Virus record (IMG/VR): IMGVR_UViG_3300048121_000141
Span: 1-25,321 of that record
Strand: one strand, 5' to 3'
Length of the DNA stretch: 25,321 nt
Origin: a virus
Shown piece by piece: positions 8,037 to 14,991 of this stretch; position 1 is the first letter of the stretch; every line of letters begins with the position of its first letter. Below the pieces are notes generated by a model that was not told where the DNA came from, did no database searches, and was given only the letters and a program-made list of their open reading frames with translations. The translations under genes and the position numbers were made by a program.

Positions 8037-9263
8037 CTAGGCTGTGTATAGTGATCTCGCCCCGTCTAACTCACAGTGTACAACACCATGCCAACCACCC
8101 TTAAGCTTATTCTTGGCTATATTCAAGTGCCGTTGTGTGTCTTCCTCATCTGCACCCTCTACAATGGGGTTCTTAGAGATCAGAACCATTAGGTCTGCCT
8201 CTGCTGCTTTGCCTGTCTTAGAGCCTTCCATCATTGACTGGTCTACATAGACCTTACCCTCTGCTACAGCACTTAATTGTGACATCCATACAACACAACA
8301 ATTGTATTGCTTAGCGATGTTACGAGCATAGATAGCTGCATCCTTTAGGTACACATCTGACTTGTCGCTTGTCTTGCTGGCAAACTTATCACCCATGTCC
8401 AGGATCAGTACGTCTGGCTTCTCTTGCTTAACCAAGGACTCTACCCACTGCATATCCTTGTTGGTGCTATCCTTGATGCGGATATTGGCTCTGACAGGCT
8501 CGTAGCGGCTACGTGCGAGGGCTACGTTAGCCTTAACCTCATCCATAGACATGTTAGAGGCAGCACTAAGATAACGTGCTCCTACACGCTCATACGCTTC
8601 CTCATTACATAGCACTACGCACTTAGCACCCTGCCTTGCCCAGCCCTCTGGCCCTGCAATCAGTGAAGCATGGAAGGATGTCTTACCTGTGTTAGGCCGT
8701 GCGCCTACAAGTAATAGGTGACCACCGCTCACACCCTCTACCTTACGGCGTAGGCTTGGGATGTTAAACTTCCACTGTGTCTGTAGATCATTTGCCTTGA
8801 GTAGTGTGTCGATGCTGATGTCTTCCCACTCAATGCGAAGGTTAGGTGTGAAGTCATCCTTGTAGTTCTCTAGCATACGTCTCAGCGGTTCTAGGCTGGT
8901 CTGTGTGCCGTTAACGAAGTCAAAGCCAAGGTTGGCTACCTGCTCACCTACATACTGTTGAAACATCTTGCCCAGCACATCTGTAGCAATCTCTTCCTTG
9001 ATGACCTGCTCTTTGTCTATCTTACGGAACAGATCAGAGTAGGCTGTCTTGGTAGCGGTAGTCATAGTTTGGTTCTGAGCGTAGAACAGAGCCTCCAAGT
9101 CTGCTGTGTTTAGATCACCCTCATATGTACGCATAGCTGCATCTAGTGCCTGCTTAATCTTACGCACATCCTTGGTAAAGATCTTGTCGGGGCAACGTAT
9201 GCCCTTGTGTTGTTCATAGAAGTCACGACTAAGTAACGTCTTAATTAGTGCCAGTTCCATCAT
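8037..9263 (-). CDS. dnaB: DnaB-type replicative DNA helicase
   Basis: A 408-residue RecA-fold helicase. Walker A is GARPNTGKT (187-195) and Walker B is VLILD ending at D289. The motif CNEEAYERVGARYLSA (219-234) after the first ATPase strand is the DnaB H1a region, and VVWMSQLS near residue 325 is the sensor region. The N-terminal 140 residues are helical, as in DnaB primase-interaction domains. It should unwind the fork with the separate primase (12135-12914), unlike the fused T7 gp4. SD AGGAG lies 9 bases before the first of two ATGs. The gene overlaps its upstream neighbour by 23 bases. Confidence 0.93.
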   Translation of the reverse strand: MMELALIKTLLSRDFYEQHKGIRCPDKIFTKDVRKIKQALDAAMRTYEGDLNTADLEALFYAQNQTMTTATKTAYSDLFRKIDKEQVIKEEIATDVLGKMFQQYVGEQVANLGFDFVNGTQTSLEPLRRMLENYKDDFTPNLRIEWEDISIDTLLKANDLQTQWKFNIPSLRRKVEGVSGGHLLLVGARPNTGKTSFHASLIAGPEGWARQGAKCVVLCNEEAYERVGARYLSAASNMSMDEVKANVALARSRYEPVRANIRIKDSTNKDMQWVESLVKQEKPDVLILDMGDKFASKTSDKSDVYLKDAAIYARNIAKQYNCCVVWMSQLSAVAEGKVYVDQSMMEGSKTGKAAEADLMVLISKNPIVEGADEEDTQRHLNIAKNKLKGGWHGVVHCELDGARSLYTA

Positions 9264-9453
9264 TGTCTTTCTCTCCTACAAAGATACGATATATTACTTC
9301 CAGTGCAATCAGAGGCCACAGGAAGGCAAACTTGATAGGGCCAGATCTATTCTCCTCAGGATCTTCTGGCTCTACCATATGGTATAACAAGGGCAGCGCT
9401 AACACATAGGTTGCAAACATGCCAGCAAAAAAACCTTGCCCTAACTCATTCAT
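9241..9453 (-). CDS. 70-aa two-pass membrane protein
   Basis: Two hydrophobic segments, about residues 7-25 (GFFAGMFATYVLALPLLY) and 42-58 (FAFLWPLIALEVIYRIFV), are separated by an acidic loop with EPEDPEEN. A short acidic tail ends DNDGTGTN. This predicts a hairpin in the inner membrane. No family known to me. It overlaps the helicase start by 23 bases and the upstream gene by 8, so it is part of the replication transcript. A membrane anchor for replication or a host-modifying peptide are both possible. Confidence 0.65.
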   Translation of the reverse strand: MNELGQGFFAGMFATYVLALPLLYHMVEPEDPEENRSGPIKFAFLWPLIALEVIYRIFVGEKDNDGTGTN

Positions 9454-9682
9454 GTTTCAACTCTACATAATAGGAACCTTCTGAGCTTTTGTATGCAGCC
9501 ATCAAGTCTATCCACTGCTGTGCGCTCATGAGTATTAGCTGGTATGAATCCATATCTGGCTCGTACTGTCTGATGTACACATCACCACCATCACCCAAGA
9601 TAACCTCAACATCCTCATACATATCGTTTTGATCTAGCGTTGTGATTACTGCTGCATCTGATTCAAACTCAACTGTGTACAT
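9446..9682 (-). CDS. 78-aa hypothetical protein
   Basis: A small acidic protein. The first 45 residues look like alternating beta strands (MYTVEFESDAAVITTLDQ..., EVILGDGGDVYIRQY), followed by an amphipathic helix SAQQWIDLMAAYKSS and the end YYVELKHE. Related-looking short proteins are frequent in phage early regions without known role. Its ATG lies inside the end of the 42-aa gene and its stop inside the start of the membrane protein gene. Confidence 0.65.
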   Translation of the reverse strand: MYTVEFESDAAVITTLDQNDMYEDVEVILGDGGDVYIRQYEPDMDSYQLILMSAQQWIDLMAAYKSSEGSYYVELKHE

Positions 9683-9797
9683 CTGGTTGCTCCGCTACAA
9701 GAATGTTGACGTGTGCTATGTTACCCTCAACACGAGTGATGACATACTCTAACCCCGCCTTAGTGAGTAACAATCTTAGTTGACCTATAGGTATCAT
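9669..9797 (-). CDS. 42-aa hypothetical protein
   Basis: A short gene recognised by its junctions: its ATG forms an ATGA overlap with the stop of the DUF3310 gene, and its end overlaps the next gene by 14 bases. The product begins MIPIGQLRLLLTKAGLEYVI and continues with a beta-like segment (TRVEGNIAHVNILVAE). The pattern helix-strand-strand is compatible with a small folded domain. No function can be assigned. Confidence 0.5.
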   Translation of the reverse strand: MIPIGQLRLLLTKAGLEYVITRVEGNIAHVNILVAEQPDVHS

Positions 9798-10129
9798 AGC
9801 TTATCCTCTCCATTAAGTTGATTGATACGCATCTGACAATAGCGTTGGACTTTCTCTAAGTCAATGATCTCGCTTTGTACCTGCGTCTTACCCTCGTACA
9901 TCTTGTATCCTGCACGACTGGCATACTTAACAATGTTGCCACGCCAGAACTCAAAACCATTACGCATGATGTATGTGATAGGCTCAATAGCCCACCGTGC
10001 GTAGTGCTTAGGTTCATTTACTATATCTTTATTGCGTGTCATTGGCGGTTCTTCTTTATGCTCTGCCAATACATTCTCCCTAAAGTTTTCACGTTCTTTT
10101 ATTAGTCGATTCCATTCACTCTTTATCAT
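9794..10129 (-). CDS. DUF3310 family protein
   Basis: The core VNEPKHYARWAIEPITYIMRN...NIVKYASRAGYK...EIIDLEKVQRYC is the phage DUF3310 signature, sometimes annotated as a nucleotide-kinase-like protein on weak grounds; its true activity is unknown. The start is uncertain. The frame is open to a GTG at 10153, but the ATG at 10129 has GGTGAGA just upstream, and the conserved domain starts only at the later in-frame Met at 10042. I chose 10129, which overlaps the small upstream gene by 14 bases. ATGA coupling to the 42-aa gene follows. Confidence 0.78.
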   Translation of the reverse strand: MIKSEWNRLIKERENFRENVLAEHKEEPPMTRNKDIVNEPKHYARWAIEPITYIMRNGFEFWRGNIVKYASRAGYKMYEGKTQVQSEIIDLEKVQRYCQMRINQLNGEDKL

Positions 10130-10247
10130 TGCTCTCACCATTCTTTGCGTCACGTTCTTGAGCAGCCTTGCGCTCCTCTGGTGTCATAGGTCTAACGTCT
10201 GTGAAGTCTGCCTCTAAGGGCCACTCATTGTCTGTCACGGAGTACAT
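10116..10247 (-). CDS. 43-aa hypothetical protein
   Basis: A short highly charged product starting [18 protein letters not shown] and ending in a Lys/Glu/Asp-rich helix ([17 protein letters not shown]). It fills the gap between the 70-aa gene and DUF3310, overlapping the former by 23 bases and the latter by about 14. The SD is poor, so translation may depend on coupling. The amino acid pattern is typical of small phage proteins; no homolog recognised. Confidence 0.45.
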   Translation of the reverse strand: MYSVTDNEWPLEADFTDVRPMTPEERKAAQERDAKNGESNDKE

Positions 10248-10437
10248 CCTCATACTTGTTGAACAACTGCTCAAACTTCCACTCGTATAACTGCTGCATA
10301 CCTATCAAGGCGTTCATCAGTTCATCCTCAGTAGGTTCACCGTCACCTACCTGTTTGAAGACAATCTCAAGGTCATTACACACACGCCAACAGTCCAATA
10401 TCATTGGCTCTAATTCATACATCTTACTCATCTTCAT
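10225..10437 (-). CDS. 70-aa hypothetical helical protein
   Basis: Almost entirely helical and acidic. [25 protein letters not shown] is followed, after a turn with GDGEPTEDE, by a second helix [20 protein letters not shown] and the end YEDVLRDRQ. Small proteins of this form are common in T4-like and marine phages without known function. Three possible Met starts lie in the first six codons. It overlaps the upstream gene by 14 bases. Confidence 0.65.
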   Translation of the reverse strand: MKMSKMYELEPMILDCWRVCNDLEIVFKQVGDGEPTEDELMNALIGMQQLYEWKFEQLFNKYEDVLRDRQ

Positions 10438-10645
10438 CTCCCTTATAAAACAAAACGTGTTCCTCTTCTAATCTAACTAAGGATAACGAATACTTCTCTT
10501 GTTCGGTAACTACCCAATTTGTTGTTCTCTCATAGTGGTCGAGCCTCACGTTAGCAATAGCGTCCTCACGGGTTACACCATAGCTCTCTCGCCATTCCAA
10601 CTGCACGGTCTCTACCGCTACATAGTATTTTACTTCAGCTCCCAT
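10424..10645 (-). CDS. 73-aa hypothetical protein
   Basis: Predicted beta-alpha-beta pattern: [18 protein letters not shown], a helix [11 protein letters not shown], then strands ending [14 protein letters not shown]. The layout resembles small phage proteins of unknown role. It overlaps its upstream neighbour by 11 bases and the downstream one by 14. No catalytic motif is visible. Confidence 0.62.
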   Translation of the reverse strand: MGAEVKYYVAVETVQLEWRESYGVTREDAIANVRLDHYERTTNWVVTEQEKYSLSLVRLEEEHVLFYKGDEDE

Positions 10646-10946
10646 TTGTTTCCCCTTTCAGTTCTGCGAGGGTTTTAAGGGCCACGGCATATGCTGCGGT
10701 CATAGACTTTGGCTCATTATAGGCAAGGTCAACTTCATCATATTCAATGACCAATTGTTGCAACGCTTCCACCGCCTTCGCCAGATTAGATTCCAGTTCC
10801 TCAATGCGGTCGGCTGCATCGAATAGCATGTCAGTTGTCGCATCATAATCTACACTGCCGCCAAGATCGCCATGGGTGTCACCACTCCACCGCTTGCGAT
10901 GTTCGACTATGCCAAAACGCAGGTGTTTCACTAAATCATCAATCAT
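10635..10946 (-). CDS. 103-aa hypothetical protein (Ead/Ea22-like pattern)
   Basis: The pattern MIDDLVKHLR, then DMLFDAADRIEELESNLAKAVEAL (a coiled-coil helix), then AYAVALKTLAELKGE resembles phage proteins grouped loosely as Ead/Ea22-like, whose function is unknown. The DNA looks somewhat richer in GC than its neighbours, which could mean recent acquisition; I judged this by eye only. Its ATG overlaps, as ATGA, the stop of the UGA-interrupted reading frame described next. Confidence 0.65.
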   Translation of the reverse strand: MIDDLVKHLRFGIVEHRKRWSGDTHGDLGGSVDYDATTDMLFDAADRIEELESNLAKAVEALQQLVIEYDEVDLAYNEPKSMTAAYAVALKTLAELKGETNGS

Positions 10947-11185
10947 TCTAAAAGTCCCAGAAGATGCTTACGACTATCATCGTTATTATCAACCCCAAAA
11001 TAAGCATCTCTGTTGATTTCATTTAACCCTACCTTCCAAGTTGTTCCTCTTTTTATTCCGCCTTTTTGTATTGCTCTATCTAATCGCTTCCTATAGGAGT
11101 CTAGTCAAATCCTAAAAAAGAACCACAAAGCATAGAACCCTATTAAGGAAACAGGGATTGTGATTACATCTATAAAATCTTGCAT
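10943..11185 (-). pseudogene. membrane peptide gene interrupted by an in-frame UGA (pseudogene or read-through gene)
   Basis: From ATG at 11185 the frame encodes a transmembrane N-terminus (VITIPVSLIGFYALWFFF) and hits TGA at 11107-11105 after 26 codons. The same frame then stays open for 53 codons, encoding a basic tail (SYRKRLDRAIQKGGIKRG) and an acidic end, and stops at 10943 in an ATGA overlap with the next gene, as real genes do in this arm. No ATG, GTG or TTG start is available after the TGA in that frame. The base after the stop is C (UGA-CUA). It could be a nonsense mutation, a sequencing error or programmed read-through giving 80 residues. SD AAGGA lies upstream of the ATG. A competing 24-aa ORF in another frame (10948-11022) also looks membrane-spanning. 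Confidence 0.5.
10948..11022 (-). CDS. possible 24-aa membrane peptide (alternative reading)
   Basis: MKSTEMLILGLIITMIVVSI followed by FWDF and a TAG, in a different frame from the interrupted gene. A purine-rich GGAAGG precedes the ATG by about nine bases and the stop is one base before the next start. It is a plausible single-helix membrane peptide but may be a chance ORF inside the longer interrupted frame. Confidence 0.3.
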   Translation of the reverse strand: MKSTEMLILGLIITMIVVSIFWDF

Positions 11186-11190
11186 CAGTC

Positions 11191-11349
11191 TTAATCCTTT
11201 ACCATTGCTTGCGCCCAAGTTTCCTTATAACCAGTGTGATATACAAAAAATACGCCACCTTGTGGTCGCCAACCCTGCTCTATTCGAGTATTTACTTCTT
11301 TAGCAAGCGTATGGCAATGGCTAGATTTAAAAATGCGATACCTCATCAT
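11191..11349 (-). CDS. DUF1737-like small protein
   Basis: The product (52 residues) reads MMRYRIFKSS, then LAKEVNTRIEQGWRPQGGV, then ETWAQAMVK. The pattern LxxxVNxxIxxGWxPxGG...QAMVK is that of the short DUF1737 domain, found alone in phages and bacteria and of unknown function. The gene overlaps the end of thyX by 23 bases in another frame. The in-frame extension further upstream lies inside thyX and is not real. SD GGAG lies just before the double ATG; either Met is possible. Confidence 0.75.
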   Translation of the reverse strand: MMRYRIFKSSHCHTLAKEVNTRIEQGWRPQGGVFFVYHTGYKETWAQAMVKD

Positions 11350-12001
11350 CACTCTCCGTAAGTGCATCCCATGCCACTGGGAATAGTTCAAGCATCTTGT
11401 GGTCAATCTGTTGTGCAACTGCCCGTGTCTCTGCTTGTGTGTCTGACTTGCAGCGTAAGTTACACATATCAGCAAAGGCATCAAGACTACCTGACCAGTA
11501 CCACTCAGTCGTGTGGTTCAGAGGAAGGATGCCCCTTGCTTGTTCCTCACAAACGCCTGTCTGTAGCAGGTATCTGTACTGCTTAACCGCTTCGATGTGG
11601 GCATGACGGATAACTTCATCCTGCTGTATGCTAAGTATCAGAGGGTCACCACTGCCCTGCTTCTTGTCTGTAGCAGCAGCCCGTAGCTTAGGCTGGTAGA
11701 ACTCTGGTTCATCCTTGACATAACGCCTAGATATTTCGTTCCATCTCAAGAACTTATGCTTGACTAGCTGCCGTGCTACGAACACGGGAGCCTTGATGTG
11801 GAAGGATGCGAAGCAATGTCCGAATGGACTGATGTGCTTATGCTTGGCAAGGTAGCGGATCAGCTTATCGTCTTTCTTCTTGAGCTTAGGTGGCCCCCAA
11901 GGGTCATCCTCCATCTCGCTTGTCTTACCAAACGATACACGGGCAGCGTTAGCTACTGTTAAGTCTGTACCCATGTGGTCAATGTATGTTGCTTTAATCA
12001 T
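11327..12001 (-). CDS. thyX: FAD-dependent thymidylate synthase ThyX
   Basis: A 224-residue flavin-dependent synthase making dTMP from dUMP with methylene-tetrahydrofolate and NADPH. The signature RHRx7S region is present as KHKFLRWNEISRRY (81-94): conserved H82, N88, E89, S91 and Y94, but Lys in place of both flanking Arg. The N-terminus (ATYIDHMGTDLTVANAARVSF) and HISPFGHCFASFHIKAP are also typical. With the RNR it supplies dTTP for phage synthesis. It starts with a TAATG overlap on the 45-aa gene. The Lys variant is worth noting but probably functional. Confidence 0.95.
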   Translation of the reverse strand: MIKATYIDHMGTDLTVANAARVSFGKTSEMEDDPWGPPKLKKKDDKLIRYLAKHKHISPFGHCFASFHIKAPVFVARQLVKHKFLRWNEISRRYVKDEPEFYQPKLRAAATDKKQGSGDPLILSIQQDEVIRHAHIEAVKQYRYLLQTGVCEEQARGILPLNHTTEWYWSGSLDAFADMCNLRCKSDTQAETRAVAQQIDHKMLELFPVAWDALTESDDEVSHF

Positions 12002-12138
12002 TAGAATGGCACCTCACCGTTTGCATCTCGTGGATCTACATAATATCCTGGCTGCATATAGTCAGGCTTGGTTGCGCTGGGCTTAGGGTGGACACTCTCT
12101 AGTCCCATATCTTTGAGAAAATCTTTTAGATCGTTCAT
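12001..12138 (-). CDS. 45-aa hypothetical protein
   Basis: Between primase and thyX, locked to both by overlaps (ATGA with the primase stop, TAATG with the thyX start), so very likely translated. The sequence MNDLKDFLKDMGLESVHPKP continues with a Pro/Tyr-rich segment DYMQPGYYVDPRD and ends GEVPF. The short terminal motif ending in aromatic/hydrophobic residues could be a partner-binding tail, perhaps for a replication protein, which is only inference. Confidence 0.65.
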   Translation of the reverse strand: MNDLKDFLKDMGLESVHPKPSATKPDYMQPGYYVDPRDANGEVPF

Positions 12139-12914
12139 GATAGTAACTCCTTTAATCTCTCTAGGTCACCAGTTAGCCTATACTTGATGTCATCGTCAAG
12201 CCTAAAGGCTGTACTATTTGCTTTAGTCCATAGTGCTATCTCTCTGCTGAACTGCAATGTCTTGTGTGCAGCATCAGGATCTAGTGCTACTATTACATTG
12301 TCATACTCACCTATTTTAGCCATGTGTGCAGACGTAAGAGCTGTGCCAAGGATAGCCATAGCTGTAACATTAGGAAACTCTTGGTAAGCAACCATAGCAG
12401 AGACGCAATCCTCCAGTACAAGCAGGTTGCTACCTGTTCCTATGGTGTAGTAGTCAGCCTTACCTGTGTAGCGATACCACTTAGGCAACTTCTCGCCTAC
12501 TGCACGTCCATTAGCGTCAACTATGCGTCCCTTGTAGTGTATCGGAAATACAACACGTTCATCCTTAACGTCATAGAGTAGCCGTCTGTCTACGATACCC
12601 CAGCGCCTTGTGAACCTGTGAAACTTATCATGCTCTGCTGTAGGCTGTACGACATACTCAGGTATCTCCATAGTATCTGGCTCTAACTGTACAGGCTTCT
12701 CCTGTTTAGCCATGAGTATCTTTATCTCCGCTGCTGTGAGATCTGTGTGATGATACCCGCCAATGCTACAGTCTAACTTGTAGCAGTTGTACTTGATCTG
12801 TCCCATCTCTTTGGTGACTGTAAAGGTATTCTTAGCGTAGCAGGATGGGCAGTTCATACGTCTGCTCTCATCCTCACGCAAGTCTAGGCTGTCTAGGTAC
12901 TTACGAATGTTCAT
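12135..12914 (-). CDS. DNA primase (zinc-binding plus TOPRIM)
   Basis: A 259-residue stand-alone primase of the T7 gp4 N-terminal type. The zinc ribbon is C22-x2-C25 and C44-x4-C49. The TOPRIM fold is marked by E168 in LLVLEDCVSAMVA and by D212 and D214 in VIVALDPDAAHK. It should lay RNA primers for lagging-strand synthesis with the separate DnaB-type helicase. The helicase half of T7 gp4 is absent and encoded elsewhere, a split arrangement. It overlaps the upstream gene by 14 bases and is ATGA-coupled downstream. Confidence 0.9.
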   Translation of the reverse strand: MNIRKYLDSLDLREDESRRMNCPSCYAKNTFTVTKEMGQIKYNCYKLDCSIGGYHHTDLTAAEIKILMAKQEKPVQLEPDTMEIPEYVVQPTAEHDKFHRFTRRWGIVDRRLLYDVKDERVVFPIHYKGRIVDANGRAVGEKLPKWYRYTGKADYYTIGTGSNLLVLEDCVSAMVAYQEFPNVTAMAILGTALTSAHMAKIGEYDNVIVALDPDAAHKTLQFSREIALWTKANSTAFRLDDDIKYRLTGDLERLKELLS

Positions 12915-13281
12915 CTGTTTTCTTGCTCCAATACTCAGCGTCTTGCTCGACAGAACGGTAATATGTAGCCATGAAATGCTCTATACCCTCAGAGTGATAG
13001 TGTTTATTTCTTTTGTCGCTACCCCATTGACCTGTTGAGTAGTAGTACGAATAGCGAGGCGAATACCTATCCTTTGGGTCTTTACTCTTGTAAATAAAAA
13101 ACATCTTTATTTTAGGATACACTATGTAGTCTACCCCTAAGTCATCTAGGTACTTTTTTACATACTCCTCTGATTGATTAGTAAACTTACGGAACTTAGG
13201 CTTGCCGTTCTTTTTACGGCCTACATAAACCCAACCGTCTTTTTTTGGGCTATCGTCAAATGTTACTTCACTCATCATCAT
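12901..13281 (-). CDS. 126-aa hypothetical protein
   Basis: A basic, Tyr- and Lys-rich protein. Residues 10-35 (SPKKDGWVYVGRKKNGKPKF) look like a small beta unit, and the middle contains many Tyr (RYSPRYSYYYSTGQW). No family recognised. Three successive ATGs are possible starts at the 14-base overlap with the integrase end. Its place between integrase and primase suggests a DNA-related accessory role, without direct evidence. Confidence 0.62.
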   Translation of the reverse strand: MMMSEVTFDDSPKKDGWVYVGRKKNGKPKFRKFTNQSEEYVKKYLDDLGVDYIVYPKIKMFFIYKSKDPKDRYSPRYSYYYSTGQWGSDKRNKHYHSEGIEHFMATYYRSVEQDAEYWSKKTDEHS

Positions 13282-14176
13282 TACCTCTTGCTGCTAGAGC
13301 CTTGCTGGCTCCACTGAATGTATTAACCATGTAAGGCTTAACACTGTTGACATTCTTATGGCCTGTTACCTGCATAATACCTGCAAGGTCAACACCCGCT
13401 TCCATCATCTCTGTCACTGCTGTACGGCGTAAATCCATAGCTGTTAGGTGCTTAGGTAGATTAGCTTCTTCCAGTACCCCATTGATAAGATTTGATACCT
13501 CCTCTAAGTCATACGGTGTGTAAGCTCCTGCTCTAGGCTTAACTCTAGGTGCAACATATTCTTGGAAGCCAAAGTCATCCTTCTGCTGTTGCAGCATACG
13601 GCAAAGCCCTGCGCTAATTGGTAGGTGTACTTCTGCCCCACGCTTAGACTGTGTGATGTCGAGGCGACACTCTGTAAGATCCAGCTTGTCCCATGTAAGA
13701 ACACGCATATCACCTACACGCTGCCCCCAGTCATACGCCATGTGTACGATCAGAGTAATGCTACGCCATCTCATATCTGCATAGCCTACACTCAGGAATG
13801 TCTTGACTTGATCCCTGCTCCACTTAACCCTGCGTTGATTATCTGAGCTTGTCTTGATTAGACTGACAGGGTTGTGCTCCATAACGTCATTACGCATGGC
13901 GTACTTCCAGGCTGCGCTTAGACTAGCCTTACGATAGTTGGCAGTGCGAGTACCAGACAGTAGCCACTTCTCATAAGCTGCATTCAAGTGACGGGCTTTG
14001 ATGTCTGCTACTACATAGTTCTTCAACATGCGCCTACCTACCAAGGTATTACCTACAGCGGTTAGGTTGGCCTCATAACTTATTTGAGTTCTACCTTTAA
14101 GTTTAGCAAAGGCAGCACTCTTGAGGTAGTAGGTTAGTATTTTTTCTAGTGTGTCACTGCTATTAGGTATTCTCAT
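13268..14176 (-). CDS. int: tyrosine recombinase / phage integrase
   Basis: A 302-residue integrase with an N-terminal SAM-like core-binding domain (about 10-100) and a catalytic domain. Box I arginine is R153 (DWGQRVGDM), the lysine is near K178, box II is MDLRRTAV with R250, the third-box His is H273 (TGHKNV), and the nucleophile is Y282 (PYMVN) nine residues later. The usual His of HxxR is Met247, a deviation that many active members tolerate poorly or compensate for. SD AGGAG precedes the ATG. Presence suggests ability to lysogenise; I did not find an obvious att site or tRNA gene beside it. Confidence 0.92.
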   Translation of the reverse strand: MRIPNSSDTLEKILTYYLKSAAFAKLKGRTQISYEANLTAVGNTLVGRRMLKNYVVADIKARHLNAAYEKWLLSGTRTANYRKASLSAAWKYAMRNDVMEHNPVSLIKTSSDNQRRVKWSRDQVKTFLSVGYADMRWRSITLIVHMAYDWGQRVGDMRVLTWDKLDLTECRLDITQSKRGAEVHLPISAGLCRMLQQQKDDFGFQEYVAPRVKPRAGAYTPYDLEEVSNLINGVLEEANLPKHLTAMDLRRTAVTEMMEAGVDLAGIMQVTGHKNVNSVKPYMVNTFSGASKALAARGNDDE

Positions 14177-14240
14177 CTCTCTCTCCTACTTGGGTAAGTA
14201 ACCCGCCCAATGCGAGCAATCATCATGCGGGTCATCTGTA

Positions 14241-14312
14241 TTAGAATACATAGATCAGTAGCAATGCTATGAAAGGCCACAGTATGTACAAAGCGAATAA
14301 GTTTTTCATCAT
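14241..14312 (-). CDS. 23-aa single-pass membrane peptide
   Basis: MMKNLFALYILWPFIALLLI plus YVF: essentially one transmembrane helix with a Lys at the N-terminal side. The 17 bases ending at its second codon start (14310-14326) are identical to those at the glycine-zipper gene start (14789-14805), including the AAGG Shine-Dalgarno. This shared initiation region is the main support that it is translated. Such peptides can act as holin-like or host-membrane modifiers, but nothing here proves it. Confidence 0.5.
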   Translation of the reverse strand: MMKNLFALYILWPFIALLLIYVF

Positions 14313-14329
14313 GGTTTTGTTACCTTCCT

Positions 14330-14791
14330 TCACTTATCAAAGGTAACTTGGTACGACTTGCCGTTTACTACAAAGGTAATAATGCTATAGTCATACTGTT
14401 TACGATTAACCTCTTCAAAAGTCTCAACAGTCTCACACTGCAGTTCGTCACGATACCCTGTTACAACACGCTCTGTCTTCTTTTTGTCTGCTGTTGCTAC
14501 ACCGCCTATCACTGCACCTGCTGCCGCTCCCTTATCGTTACCTGTTACGACTTTGCCTAGCAAGCCACCTAAGAGCATACCACCCAGTATATCCCCACCA
14601 GATGCACCTTTGTTTCGTGTGCCATATACAGGGACTTGAACTGTTTGACACACACGTTTTGTCTCTGGGATACGCTCAACATAGTAAGTATAGAAGTCTT
14701 CTACTTGAGCGTTTGATACTCTGTCCTGTGCAACTAAGGGTGTCGCCATTAATAAAAATGCTAAGGGTGTTAGTTTAAGTGTATTAGTCAT
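14330..14791 (-). CDS. exported glycine-zipper (2TM) protein
   Basis: A 153-residue protein with a clear Sec signal peptide (MTNTLKLTPLAFLLMATPLV, cleavage probably after AQ at 22) and a glycine-zipper domain: GGDILGGMLLGGLLGKVV (65-82) and DKGAAAGAVIGGVA (86-99). This is the pattern of the Rickettsia 17-kDa antigen/Gly-zipper_2TM outer-membrane proteins. C48 and C119 flank the zipper and could form a disulfide in the periplasm. An envelope protein amid replication genes is unusual; it may be a host-derived gene altering the surface of infected or lysogenised cells, for example against superinfection. Located just upstream of the integrase block, as lysogenic-conversion genes often are. Confidence 0.85.
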   Translation of the reverse strand: MTNTLKLTPLAFLLMATPLVAQDRVSNAQVEDFYTYYVERIPETKRVCQTVQVPVYGTRNKGASGGDILGGMLLGGLLGKVVTGNDKGAAAGAVIGGVATADKKKTERVVTGYRDELQCETVETFEEVNRKQYDYSIITFVVNGKSYQVTFDK

Positions 14792-14991
14792 GGTTTTGTT
14801 ACCTTACTGTTTATTTCGGAGTGCAGGAATTTACCCGCAGCTGTGGTGAACGTAACACGCCTCACACTCTTGCGCTTGAATAGTCGTAGCTTCATGCGAT
14901 GTGCATCATGAGGAGTGAATACTGTGGTGATATACTCACCGTCAGGCTGACCTACACTGGCGTAGACCTTGATAGCTTTACTTGCGATCAT
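14788..14991 (-). CDS. 67-aa basic hypothetical protein
   Basis: A small basic protein. Beta-like start MIASKAIKVYASVGQPDGEY, then HDAHRMKLRLFKRKSVRRVTF and a C-terminus with KVTKP. The clustered Arg/Lys (RLFKRKSVRR) could contact nucleic acid. It is ATGA-coupled to the exported glycine-zipper gene and shares a one-base overlap with the HTH gene upstream, so it belongs to the transcript started at the 15271 promoter. Not recognised. Confidence 0.62.
   Translation of the reverse strand: MIASKAIKVYASVGQPDGEYITTVFTPHDAHRMKLRLFKRKSVRRVTFTTAAGKFLHSEINSKVTKP

Noticed and set aside
11350-11484. N-terminal extension of the DUF1737-like gene
   Set aside because: It lies wholly inside thyX in another frame; the DUF1737 domain begins at 11349.
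14173-14235. 20-codon ORF ending in ATGA overlap at the integrase start
   Set aside because: Very short, Arg-rich and without SD; overlap with the integrase start alone is weak evidence.
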